DNA from: Algoriphagus aquimarinus
Lineage (GTDB): Bacteria; Bacteroidota; Bacteroidia; Cytophagales; Cyclobacteriaceae
Assembly: GCF_007997215.1 (NCBI RefSeq)
Contig: NZ_VORW01000005.1
Span: 186,001-250,000, forward strand
Reading direction: 5' to 3'
Length of the DNA stretch: 64,000 bases
In this document: positions 56,194 to 64,000 of the stretch, piece after piece
Position numbering within the stretch: the stretch's first letter is position 1
Layout: every line of letters begins with the position of its first letter
The notes under the pieces: model-generated
What the model saw: the letters and a program-made list of their open reading frames with translations, nothing else
Told to the model about the DNA's origin: nothing
Database searches by the model: none
Position numbers and translations under genes: made by a program

Positions 56194-57141
56194 TTACTCA
56201 ACTACTACACCCATCGAACAATACTTGTCGATGCGTTGATCTATTCTTTTCTCTGGCTTGATTTTATCTAATTCCTTCAATGCTTGAAGAATAGCTTCCT
56301 TAAGCGTGATAGCCATTTTTTTCATATTTCTATGTGCTCCACCAAGTGGCTCAGGAATTATACCGTCAACCAATCCATTGCCTTCCATGTCTATGGCAGT
56401 CAATTTAAGAGCCTCAGCTGCCTGTTCTTTGTAATCCCAACTTCTCCAAAGAATCGTAGAGCAGTTTTCTGGGGAAATCACCGAATACCAAGAGTTTTCA
56501 AGCATAAGAACACGATCTCCAATAGCGATACCCAAAGCTCCTCCTGATGCACCTTCACCTATGATGATGCAAATAACAGGGACTTTCAGCATAAACATAT
56601 CTCTGATATTACGCGCAATCGCTTCACCTTGCCCTCTTTCTTCAGCTTCCAAACCTGGAAATGCACCTGGAGTATCGATCAAAGTGATGATAGGCTTACC
56701 AAACTTCTCTGCCATTTTCATTAAGCGAAGAGCCTTTCTGTAGCCTTCAGGATTTGCCATCCCGAAATTTCTCATCTGACGCTGCTTGGTATTTCTACCT
56801 TTCTGCTGTCCGATGAACATCACTGACCTGCCATCCAAATCTCCTAGACCGCCTATCATAGCCTTATCATCTCCTACATTCCTATCTCCATGCAGCTCGA
56901 CAAAATCATTTGTCATCTCATAGATATAATCCAGTGCATAAGGTCTATCAGCGTGCCTAGATAGCTGAACTCGCTGCCAGCGCGTCAGATTTTGAAAAGT
57001 TTCTTTCTTCAAAGCAAGAATTTTATCTTCAAGGGATACAATATCTGAGCTTAAATCGATATTTCTGCCAATAGCCAAATCCTTCATTTCCTGAAGTTTC
57101 TGTTCTAAATCAGCTATAGGTTTTTCGAATTCTAATACCAT
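56194..57141 (-). CDS. accA: Acetyl-CoA carboxylase carboxyltransferase subunit alpha
   Basis: A 315-residue subunit of acetyl-CoA carboxylase, which makes malonyl-CoA for fatty acid synthesis. Start at 57141 ([19 protein letters not shown]) gives the usual length; the frame runs on to 57255 but an exact TAnnTTTG element at 57173-57180 lies inside it. Signatures: [62 protein letters not shown] and [12 protein letters not shown]. First gene of a lipid-related series. Confidence 0.96.
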   Translation of the reverse strand: MVLEFEKPIADLEQKLQEMKDLAIGRNIDLSSDIVSLEDKILALKKETFQNLTRWQRVQLSRHADRPYALDYIYEMTNDFVELHGDRNVGDDKAMIGGLGDLDGRSVMFIGQQKGRNTKQRQMRNFGMANPEGYRKALRLMKMAEKFGKPIITLIDTPGAFPGLEAEERGQGEAIARNIRDMFMLKVPVICIIIGEGASGGALGIAIGDRVLMLENSWYSVISPENCSTILWRSWDYKEQAAEALKLTAIDMEGNGLVDGIIPEPLGGAHRNMKKMAITLKEAILQALKELDKIKPEKRIDQRIDKYCSMGVVVE

Positions 57142-57172
57142 TCTGGTGATTTTTGGGAAAAACAAAGATAAG

Positions 57173-57180
57173 CATATACC
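57173..57180 (-). promoter_or_regulatory. Bacteroidota promoter -7 element for accA
   Basis: On the minus strand this reads TATCTTTG, an exact TAnnTTTG match, 31 bases before the accA ATG. Confidence 0.55.
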
Positions 57181-57252
57181 CTTGGGAATTAAAATTTTTA
57201 ATGAGGAGTGGATATTTATAAATATATAAGAATTCAAAAAATCCTTAAAAAA

Positions 57253-57281
57253 CAAAAAAGTCCCGAATTTCTTCGGGACTT
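57253..57281 (-). terminator. Intrinsic terminator after the tRNA-Asp cluster
   Basis: A 10-bp stem (57258-57267 with 57272-57281) is followed on the minus strand by a T run. It lies five bases beyond the first tRNA-Asp gene. Confidence 0.88.
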
Positions 57282-57285
57282 AATG

Positions 57286-57359
57286 CGGAATGGACGGGAC
57301 TCGAACCCGCGACCTCCTGCGTGACAGGCAGGCATTCTAACCAGCTGAACTACCACTCC
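57286..57359 (-). tRNA. tRNA-Asp(GTC), copy 1
   Basis: On the minus strand a 74-base cloverleaf starts GGAGTGG, has D arm AGTTCAGCTGGTTAGA, anticodon loop CTGTCAC (anticodon GTC), T arm GCGGGTTCGAGTCCCGT and acceptor strand CCATTCC plus discriminator G. The acceptor pairs with one G-T wobble. CCA is not encoded. Confidence 0.95.
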
Positions 57360-57388
57360 AATGGTTTTAAATTGAGATTTTTTTATCT

Positions 57389-57462
57389 CATACAAGTGAT
57401 TTCGAACTTGTGACCTTTCCGATGTATCGGGACAAGCATCTCACAAGCTGAACTACCACTCC
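57389..57462 (-). pseudogene. Degenerate tRNA-Asp copy between the two intact genes
   Basis: On the minus strand the 5' part (GGAGTGGTAGTTCAGCT, ending at 57462) is identical to tRNA-Asp, but the anticodon arm is replaced by a segment containing CCGATACATCGG, the T arm (ACAAGTTCGAAATCACTTGT) has a ten-base loop, and no matching acceptor 3' strand follows. It cannot fold as a normal tRNA. Likely the remnant of a third tandem copy altered by insertion of a palindromic element. Confidence 0.7.
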
Positions 57463-57509
57463 AATATTTTAATTGTCACTAGTTGATGAACTTTTTCATC
57501 AAATTTAAG

Positions 57510-57583
57510 CGGAATGGACGGGACTCGAACCCGCGACCTCCTGCGTGACAGGCAGGCATTCTAACCAGCTGAACTACCACTCC
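57510..57583 (-). tRNA. tRNA-Asp(GTC), copy 2
   Basis: A 74-base gene on the minus strand identical in sequence to copy 1, with anticodon GTC. The two copies are 224 bases apart start to start and were probably transcribed together, with the terminator at 57253-57281 ending the unit. Confidence 0.95.
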
Positions 57584-57787
57584 GTTTTTTTCAAATTCGA
57601 GACCGTTTTAGATTTCTCTTCAACTACCCCGTTTTTGAGTGATGCAAAGGTATGTTTTAGATTTGTTATTGCAAAAGTAGATTCGAATTTTTGCGTTAAT
57701 AATTCGTATGAACTTCTATTTCAATGAGATATTTTTTCAACTCTATTGCTTATGCAATGCTCAAATGCTTTCAAAACTGAGAATCCA

Positions 57788-60700
57788 TTAAGAATTCTCT
57801 TCCTCCATCATCTTCAGCACAAGTTTTATTTCCGCTGCTACACGTTCGTATAGTTCATTCATATGAGTAGGTTGAAAAGAATTCATATGTTCAACTTCAC
57901 TGGCCAAATCCGTCAGTGAACTCATACCTGCCGAGATAGCTGTACCATATAGCTTGTGTCCTGCTTCATTGATTTTAGTTAATTCTTCTCCCTGTATAAC
58001 TTCCTTTAAAGATAAAAGTGAGTTTGCTAATTCAGCTTTCACAATTGTCAGAATATTATTCAAAACCTCTGAATCATTATCTGTGTAGTTTTGCAGCTTA
58101 GCTGGATTATAATGAATATTTACACCTGAATTTTTTGCTTCCTCTTTCTGGCTCACCTTTAAAGCATGTGTACCCACCCATTTTTTTAAGATCATATCTA
58201 TGGTCGCTTCCACCACTGGCTTTACCACAAAATCATCCATGCCTACAGCTATGCATTTCTCACGCTCCCCTTTCACATTGCCAGCAGTAAAGGCAATAAT
58301 AGGAACACGAGTATCCTTTTCTAAAAGCCTTATATTTTTGGTTGCTTCATACCCATTCATCACAGGCATTTGAACATCCATTAAGATAATATCCGGAAAA
58401 TGCTTTTGGCAATATTCAAATGCTTCAAGCCCGTTAGCAGCCTCTTTTATAGTTGCTAATGGAGCAATTTTTTTAATGATAGTTTTAGCCAACAGCATAT
58501 TGACTAGAGTATCCTCAGCCAAAAGCACTGTAAATTCTTTAATCCTTTCTGCCGGAAAATCAGGATTGTTTACTTCCTTAAATTCATCTGGTTTGTGAAG
58601 TCTAGAAAGTGCCTGATAGAAATCTTGAATCTTAATCGGCTTAATCAAACGATGATGAACACGTAGCTCTTTACAACTTTCTATTATTTTATGATCGTCC
58701 GAAGAACTATGAAGTAGCATGATAGGCTCCTCACCTCCCCAGGATTTAAAGGATTCTCTAATCTTACGGATAGTCTCAAGTCCATCCATAAAAGGCATGT
58801 GGTAATCCATTAGAATTACGTCAAAAACTTCTCCAGTAGCCAATAGCTGTAGCGCTTCAAAACCATTGAATGCTTCTTTAGACTGAATGTTTTTAAGCAA
58901 CAACATTTGCCTTACAATTAGTCTGTTGTTCTCATTATCATCAACTATTAATACATTCTTTATTTTATCTACATCAAACCAATCGATAGCTTCTCCCTTT
59001 TCAGTTTTCAATGTAACATCGAAGTAAAAAGTACTTCCTTTTCCTGGCTTACTTTTCAATTCAAGCTTGCTATCCATTAGTCTAAGAAGGCTATTTGAAA
59101 TAGTCAAGCCAAGACCTGTACCGCCATATTTCTTAGTAGTGGAACTGTCTTCCTGTGAAAATGCCTCAAAGATCTTTAATTGTTTCTCAGGCTTAATTCC
59201 TATACCAGTGTCTCGGACTGCAAAGCGAATTTTATAATCGTCTCCATTTGATTCCAGGGTTTTTATTTTTAATTCTATTTCTCCGCTTTCCGTGAATTTG
59301 GAAGCATTACCCAAGAGGTTCACCAAAATTTGCTTCAAACGAACAGAATCAGCATAAATAAATCTAGGCAAGTCTGTCGCTACGTTTAGGAGCATTTCCA
59401 GACCTTTATTTTGGATCTGATAGGTTATGATATCAGTAGCCTGTGAACTTATTTCATAGAGATCACATTTATCTATATCCAATTCCAAACGGCCAGCTTC
59501 AATTTTTGAAAAATCAAGTATATCATTTATTATACTCAGGAGGGAATTTGCAGACTGATTAACAATGGAAAGGTATTGATGTTGTGTTTCATTAAGACTT
59601 GTCTTCAAGACAAGGTCTGTAAATCCAATTACACCATTTAGTGGAGTACGGATTTCATGACTCATATTGGCCAAGAATTCTGACTTGGCAACACTGGCTT
59701 CTTCTGCTTGTAGTTTCGCTTTTTTCAACTCCTCTCTCTGTCTTACCAGACTGGTGATGTTTTGGGTGAAAAGCATAATACCACCAATTTCCTTGTTAGG
59801 CAGATACCAAGGCCTCATTTCCCAAGTAACATACTGGTCTTCAGATAATCCAGGCACTTTTACCAATTCCTCCTCACGTGTCTCTACTGCTCCATTTAAA
59901 ATACGTCCGTGTCTCTCTTTGCCTTCTTGGCTAATAGATGGGAACAAAGTATAGTGCGATTCTCCCACTATTTCTCGTCCCTCCAACTGATAATCCTCTA
60001 TCCAGCGATTACTGACAGCGATGTACTTCATATCATTATCCAGCATAGCCACAGCAGCGGGTGCGTGCTGGACAAAAGCAGAAAGGCGACTCTTTTCATA
60101 GATGAGTTCATCTTCCATTTTCCTAATATCTGACATATCAGTAGCAAAACCCAAATAACCAATAGTTACATTATCTATATCCCGGATTGGAGTAACAACC
60201 AACGATACAGTTTTCCTAGAACCGTCTTTAGACATATAACTCCAGTCCCGCTGCTCCATACCGGCTCTTTCTGCCCTAGCTGTGAAGACTTCTTCTATAC
60301 CTATATCTTTCCCAAATTCCTTCTGAAGTTCTGCCAGATGTAATTCAACTTCTTGATGATCGTGAAATATTTCAGGCGTATGCTTGCCTACTATTTCTTC
60401 AGCTGTGTAACCCAACATTTTCTCCGCTCCCGGATTAAACACTGTAATAACACCAGCTACATCCGTAGCAATGATACTAACCTCAGATGAAGCATTAATC
60501 ACATCATCCAAGGTTTTTTTAGTTCTAACTAATTCTAACTGAGATTTTTTAGCTTCATCTATGTCCTGAAAAGTACCAAAGACTCTAGTACATTCTCCAT
60601 TAATAAACTCCGAATGGCCAATTGCACGTACCCAAATCTCATTTCCTAGATTAGTCACCAGCTGCAATTCTAAATCCCAAGGCTTACCTTCATTTATTGC

Positions 60701-62134
60701 TTCATTTACAGCTTTGATGACCTTATTTCTACTCTCCCCCTCCTTATAGAAATTAATACCAGTAGCAAGATCTGGTTCAAAATCATCAGCTACCTCATGA
60801 ATCTGTTTAGTTACCGGAGTCCATGTCATTTTTTGCTTTTCCATATCAAGATTCCATCCACCTACTCTAGCAACCTTACCTGTTTCTTCAAGCAAAAACT
60901 TGGTCTGCTTTAAATCTACCTCCAATCCCATACGCTCAGTCATGTCAATAGCATTACCGATCACATAATAGCTACCATCAACACTGTTTTTCTCACGAAC
61001 ATTATTGAACATCCAAGTATATATCTGTCCATGTTTATGTTGGGTAATCATCTGTCCACTTAATATACCTTCTGCATCAATGGCTTTCAAATATCCATGG
61101 ACCGCTGGTTTACGATATTCTGGAACTATATCAAATAGACTCATCCCTAAGATTTCTTCCTTGGAATAGCCCAGCATAGTAGCTCCAGCATCATTAACAG
61201 ATAAAAACGCACCGTTCATATCATGAGTACACATGAATCCTTGAGAATTCTCAAAAAATGCTCTTAAACGTGCCTCGCTTTGAGCAAGAGCCATTTCTCC
61301 TTTACTCCAATCTGTAATATCTCTGGCTATGGCATATAAATCCCCTGTGATTGGATTGGGGGTAGCTACCCATTCTAATATTTTGTATGAACCATCTTCA
61401 TGAATAAATCGATGAGTAAAGTTGATAGTGGGCTCTCCACTGGCAAGTTTTTCGATCTCCAATTTTGTTTTCTCCAGATCATCAGGATGTACCATTTCAA
61501 AGAATGATCGACTTAATAAAGTATCAGAGGTCCAGCCTAGAATTCTGGAGAAAGAAGGGTTTACTTTCTTAAAAAAGCCATCTGTTCCAGCGATACAAAT
61601 CAGATCGTTGGAGAGATTAAATAACTTCTCTACATTGCTGTAATCAGCAATTAACTTACGCTCTTGGATTATACACTGAGCCTCAAGGGCCAGGAGTTCC
61701 AAGGCAGTTTTACTTTTTTCATCCAGTAAAATAGCATCACTGCTTAGCACATAAAGGCAACCGATTAACTCTCCTTTTTCACTAAGCAAGGAAAGTCCTG
61801 CAAAGGCTTTAATAGCATAATCGGAAAATGCTTTGGAAACTTCCGACGTAAGTGCAAGATTCTCTATATCTGCGCAGGTAATTAGTGCGGTCTTATCTAA
61901 GCTATGCATCTTAAAAAAGGACCTAAGCTCATTGCTCTCCATACTAAATCCAACTTCAGCTTTAAAACGAAGATCTCTTCCTTCTACTAAAATAAATGCC
62001 TTAGAAGTACCGCTAACCATTGAACTTAGTTCGTAAATTCTATATAGTGAAGCATCCTCTACAGTATCAAGATTTTGATATTTTTGGACTGGCACTTGTG
62101 ATGAGTTACTTCCTCCCTTTACGGACTTATTCAT
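57788..62134 (-). CDS. Hybrid sensor histidine kinase with five PAS domains
   Basis: A 1448-residue protein starting at the ATG at 62134 (the frame begins two codons earlier with TTG). Order: GAF-like about 25-165, PAS at about 165-280, 285-402, 410-535, 540-670 and 680-795, HisKA with phospho-His826 (SHEIRTPLNG), HATPase_c about 915-1045 (GGTGLGLTIS), receiver with Asp1110 (LMDYHMP), second receiver with Asp1253 (LMDVQMP), and Hpt with His1393 (EAGHKLYG). No transmembrane segment, so it is a soluble multi-step phosphorelay. No response regulator gene adjoins it; output partner unknown. Confidence 0.93.
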   Translation of the reverse strand: MNKSVKGGSNSSQVPVQKYQNLDTVEDASLYRIYELSSMVSGTSKAFILVEGRDLRFKAEVGFSMESNELRSFFKMHSLDKTALITCADIENLALTSEVSKAFSDYAIKAFAGLSLLSEKGELIGCLYVLSSDAILLDEKSKTALELLALEAQCIIQERKLIADYSNVEKLFNLSNDLICIAGTDGFFKKVNPSFSRILGWTSDTLLSRSFFEMVHPDDLEKTKLEIEKLASGEPTINFTHRFIHEDGSYKILEWVATPNPITGDLYAIARDITDWSKGEMALAQSEARLRAFFENSQGFMCTHDMNGAFLSVNDAGATMLGYSKEEILGMSLFDIVPEYRKPAVHGYLKAIDAEGILSGQMITQHKHGQIYTWMFNNVREKNSVDGSYYVIGNAIDMTERMGLEVDLKQTKFLLEETGKVARVGGWNLDMEKQKMTWTPVTKQIHEVADDFEPDLATGINFYKEGESRNKVIKAVNEAINEGKPWDLELQLVTNLGNEIWVRAIGHSEFINGECTRVFGTFQDIDEAKKSQLELVRTKKTLDDVINASSEVSIIATDVAGVITVFNPGAEKMLGYTAEEIVGKHTPEIFHDHQEVELHLAELQKEFGKDIGIEEVFTARAERAGMEQRDWSYMSKDGSRKTVSLVVTPIRDIDNVTIGYLGFATDMSDIRKMEDELIYEKSRLSAFVQHAPAAVAMLDNDMKYIAVSNRWIEDYQLEGREIVGESHYTLFPSISQEGKERHGRILNGAVETREEELVKVPGLSEDQYVTWEMRPWYLPNKEIGGIMLFTQNITSLVRQREELKKAKLQAEEASVAKSEFLANMSHEIRTPLNGVIGFTDLVLKTSLNETQHQYLSIVNQSANSLLSIINDILDFSKIEAGRLELDIDKCDLYEISSQATDIITYQIQNKGLEMLLNVATDLPRFIYADSVRLKQILVNLLGNASKFTESGEIELKIKTLESNGDDYKIRFAVRDTGIGIKPEKQLKIFEAFSQEDSSTTKKYGGTGLGLTISNSLLRLMDSKLELKSKPGKGSTFYFDVTLKTEKGEAIDWFDVDKIKNVLIVDDNENNRLIVRQMLLLKNIQSKEAFNGFEALQLLATGEVFDVILMDYHMPFMDGLETIRKIRESFKSWGGEEPIMLLHSSSDDHKIIESCKELRVHHRLIKPIKIQDFYQALSRLHKPDEFKEVNNPDFPAERIKEFTVLLAEDTLVNMLLAKTIIKKIAPLATIKEAANGLEAFEYCQKHFPDIILMDVQMPVMNGYEATKNIRLLEKDTRVPIIAFTAGNVKGEREKCIAVGMDDFVVKPVVEATIDMILKKWVGTHALKVSQKEEAKNSGVNIHYNPAKLQNYTDNDSEVLNNILTIVKAELANSLLSLKEVIQGEELTKINEAGHKLYGTAISAGMSSLTDLASEVEHMNSFQPTHMNELYERVAAEIKLVLKMMEEENS

Positions 62135-62507
62135 ATCCAAACTTAAAATTTTTCAATTTTTATTTAATGATCTAATGGAAATTGATAATAATTCGCCCTC
62201 AAATTATGACTCTTTGGTAAGAAATAAAAAAGCTTAGATCCTCTTGGAACATCATTTTAAGCCAACAAGCGAACTCTTTTTCGTAGTAAAAAAACCCAAC
62301 ACACCTATTTAATGTTCTTCAAATAAAAGAATACGCTTTTCAACAAAAATTTTATATATAATTTAAATATGCTTTTTATTTAAATTATTCCTCTTCTTAG
62401 CCTTCTTTCATCAGTATCCAAAAATAAAAAAAGTTCTCTTACGGTATGTTTACCATAAAGAGAACTTTTTAACTAATACCAGAGATTAGTTGTGTAGTAA
62501 AATCGTG
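62135..62507. other. AT-rich intergenic region between the kinase and galE
   Basis: This 373-base region holds the kinase promoter side, a very AT-rich stretch with ATTTAAAT inverted arms near 62360-62386, and the galE terminator at its right end. No gene is supported. Confidence 0.5.
62428..62470 (-). terminator. Intrinsic terminator after galE
   Basis: A 13-bp stem (62428-62440 with 62458-62470), with a small nested GGTA/TACC hairpin in its loop, is followed on the minus strand by TTTATTTTT. It lies 38 bases after the galE stop. Confidence 0.88.
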
Positions 62508-63515
62508 TTACAATGTTTTCTGCCAATTCCAGCTATCTCTCAATGAGTCTTCTAAGGAATAACTAGGATGCCAATGAAGTATGGAATTAATTTTAGTTGT
62601 ATCGGCCCAGATTTTCACAACATCACCTGGTCTTCTAGCTCCGATTTCGAAATTTACTTTTATGCGATTGACTTTTTCAAATGTTCTAATGACTTCCAAT
62701 ACAGTATTTCCATTCCCAGTCCCCACATTAAACACATCGTAAAAATCATCCTGCTGCTCTTTCAAATAATCCAAAGCCTTAACATGAGCATCTGCCAAGT
62801 CCATCACATGAATGAAATCACGGACACATGAACCATCAATTGTATCGTAATCATCTCCAAAGATTGTAAGCTTCTCTCGAATTCCAGCTGCAGTTTGAGT
62901 CACAAAAGGAACCAAATTAGCTGGAGTACCGATTGGTAGCTCCCCTATCTTCCCACTTGGATGTGCTCCTACGGGATTAAAATAACGCAAGGAAACCACA
63001 CGGATTCCAGCTTGGCTTTTTACAAAATCCACCAAAATATCCTCACAAATTTTCTTTGTGTTGCCATACGGACTCTCCGCATCTTGTCTAGGTGTAGCCT
63101 CTGTGACGGGTAACTGGTCAGGCTGACCATACACAGTACATGAGGATGAAAAAACCAAATCTTTAATTTGCTTAGCTTTCATGAAATCAAGTAGAGCTAG
63201 CAAAGACCCTATGTTGTTCTGATAATATTTCAATGGCTGCTTAGTGCTTTCTCCCACAGCTTTGAACGCTGCAAAATGTATCACACCGGCTATTTCATAC
63301 TCAGTAGCAATTTGATCCAAAAGACTACGATCACTACAATCTCCTTTAAAAAAAGTAAGTCTTTTACCAATAATATCTTCTAATCTGTCAAGTACTTTTT
63401 CATCAGAATTAGAAAGGTCGTCAATGATTATCGGATTGTATCCCGCTTCGAAGAGTTGAACTGCTGTGTGAGATCCTATATAACCTGCTCCACCAGTGAT
63501 TAAAATATTTTTCAT
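62508..63515 (-). CDS. galE: UDP-glucose 4-epimerase
   Basis: A 335-residue NAD-dependent SDR enzyme interconverting UDP-glucose and UDP-galactose. N-terminal GGAGYIGSHTAVQL binds NAD; catalytic Ser/Tyr/Lys are in FSSSCTVYG and SPYGNTKKICED; substrate region LRYFNPVGAHPSGKIGE. Monocistronic, with an exact TAGTTTTG promoter element 22 bases upstream and a strong terminator. It links to the phosphohexomutase of this window through UDP-sugar supply for surface polysaccharides. Confidence 0.96.
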   Translation of the reverse strand: MKNILITGGAGYIGSHTAVQLFEAGYNPIIIDDLSNSDEKVLDRLEDIIGKRLTFFKGDCSDRSLLDQIATEYEIAGVIHFAAFKAVGESTKQPLKYYQNNIGSLLALLDFMKAKQIKDLVFSSSCTVYGQPDQLPVTEATPRQDAESPYGNTKKICEDILVDFVKSQAGIRVVSLRYFNPVGAHPSGKIGELPIGTPANLVPFVTQTAAGIREKLTIFGDDYDTIDGSCVRDFIHVMDLADAHVKALDYLKEQQDDFYDVFNVGTGNGNTVLEVIRTFEKVNRIKVNFEIGARRPGDVVKIWADTTKINSILHWHPSYSLEDSLRDSWNWQKTL

Positions 63516-63537
63516 CTATTGTAAAAGTTTGCTAAGA

Positions 63538-63545
63538 CAAAACTA
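63538..63545 (-). promoter_or_regulatory. Bacteroidota promoter -7 element for galE
   Basis: On the minus strand this reads TAGTTTTG, an exact TAnnTTTG match, 22 bases before the galE ATG. Confidence 0.5.
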
Positions 63546-63673
63546 TCCAATTGGATGGATAATAGATTTATTTTGGAAGAAGAGTTAATGAAAAATTGAA
63601 GACTTAGTAACCTGTGAAAAGTTAATTGACAATGAATCTACCATTCATAAAGTTGACTCATTTCCTTAATTGG

Positions 63674-64000
63674 CTACATAATTAACGTAAAATTTCCCCG
63701 CTTTTCGACAGTCTGCATTTCCCCATCAAGCGGAAAACTATACTGCATCAAGAAAGTATAGCTTCCTGGAGTAGCATTTCTCCCATTAACCAAGCCATCC
63801 CATCCTTCAGAACCAGAGTAAATCAACTGTCCCCATCTATTATAGATCCAGATATTAAAGTTGATTTCACAATTGGAAACAGCCTGAAAAACTCCCCCGT
63901 CTCTCTGTGGATAGTAGCCTGAGGGCATTCTTACATCCGGTGCCTTTTCAGTTACTAATCCAGTTCCTAAACTCACACAGCCAGAAGCGTCCAAAACCGA
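63674..64000 (-). CDS. C-terminal end of a type IX-secreted protein (gliding motility-associated C-terminal domain)
   Basis: Only the last 108 codons are in the window; the frame is open to the right edge, so the N-terminus lies beyond 64000. The visible part is a type B T9SS sorting domain: INFNIWIYNRWGQLIYSG, WDGLVNGRNATPGSYTFLMQY and a terminal KRGNFTLIM. This tail directs large adhesin-like proteins through the type IX secretion system to the cell surface. The rest of the protein cannot be described. Confidence 0.88.
   Translation of the reverse strand, partial: SVLDASGCVSLGTGLVTEKAPDVRMPSGYYPQRDGGVFQAVSNCEINFNIWIYNRWGQLIYSGSEGWDGLVNGRNATPGSYTFLMQYSFPLDGEMQTVEKRGNFTLIM

Noticed and set aside
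57545..57727. 60-codon rightward open frame
   Set aside because: It begins inside the second tRNA-Asp gene and has no coding support.

Overview
The window looks like chromosomal DNA of a Bacteroidota bacterium, most likely Cytophagales/Cyclobacteriaceae (Algoriphagus-like; the genus is a guess from gene content, not from a database match). Supporting signs are a gliding-motility/type IX secretion C-terminal domain at the right edge, several lipoproteins with short lipoboxes, DUF3078, DUF4221 and 6-bladed-propeller proteins, a GlsA/GlsB-type aminolipid pair, few Shine-Dalgarno sequences, and several TAnnTTTG promoter -7 elements a short distance upstream of start codons. About 55 protein genes, two intact tRNA genes, one degenerate tRNA and about ten hairpin terminators can be supported. 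I see no insertion sequence, prophage, CRISPR array or recognisable defence island.

Layout. 1-5.3 kb: truncated lipoprotein, aldo/keto reductase, DUF5077/DUF3472 protein, aldose-1-epimerase-like protein, msrA-msrB. 5.5-8.9 kb: leftward sugar operon (Gfo/Idh oxidoreductase, TIM-barrel isomerase, DUF6807 lipoprotein) with a LacI-type operator-like palindrome upstream. 9.2-11.5 kb: rightward satD-DUF3307-BASS transporter operon preceded by three identical operator-like repeats with an exact 28-bp period. 11.5-16.9 kb: acyltransferase, hppD, a decayed topoisomerase IB pseudogene, MscS channel, YihY/BrkB protein. 16.9-22.9 kb: GH2 glycosidase, phosphohexomutase, propeller lipoprotein. 22.9-27.8 kb: egtB-egtD (ergothioneine), a desuccinylase-like metallohydrolase, murB, dCMP deaminase. 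27.9-33 kb: DUF4136 lipoprotein, HTH regulator, formylglycine-generating-enzyme-like lipoprotein, ribE, pcm, acyl-CoA thioesterase. 33-40.7 kb: propeller-cupredoxin fusion with a DUF1080-PA14 protein, DUF3078 protein, DUF202 protein, SLC13 permease, small membrane protein. 40.7-45.8 kb: ppx/gppA and ppk1 facing each other, then gyrB. 46-50.6 kb: glsA-glsB-CoA-binding operon, rRNA-type methyltransferase, class III aminotransferase. 50.7-57.1 kb: SulP transporter, DUF4221 lipoprotein, accA-MBL-patatin-acyltransferase. 57.2-64 kb: two tRNA-Asp genes flanking a third broken copy, a 1448-residue hybrid histidine kinase, galE, and the C-terminus of a T9SS cargo protein.

The genes fit a free-living aerobic heterotroph using plant or algal polysaccharide sugars. 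Exported oxidoreductase, isomerase, DUF6807, DUF1080 and GH2 proteins point to sugar oxidation/keto-sugar chemistry in the envelope; msrAB, egtBD and pcm repair or limit oxidative and ageing damage; ppx/ppk1 handle polyphosphate; gls, accA, patatin and acyltransferase genes build and remodel membrane lipids.

The best candidate for an undescribed system is the SatD-DUF3307 operon: SatD reads like a class III nucleotidyl-cyclase-like domain joined to a helix-turn-helix, and the three perfectly phased palindromic sites just before its start codon suggest autoregulation or response to a nucleotide signal.
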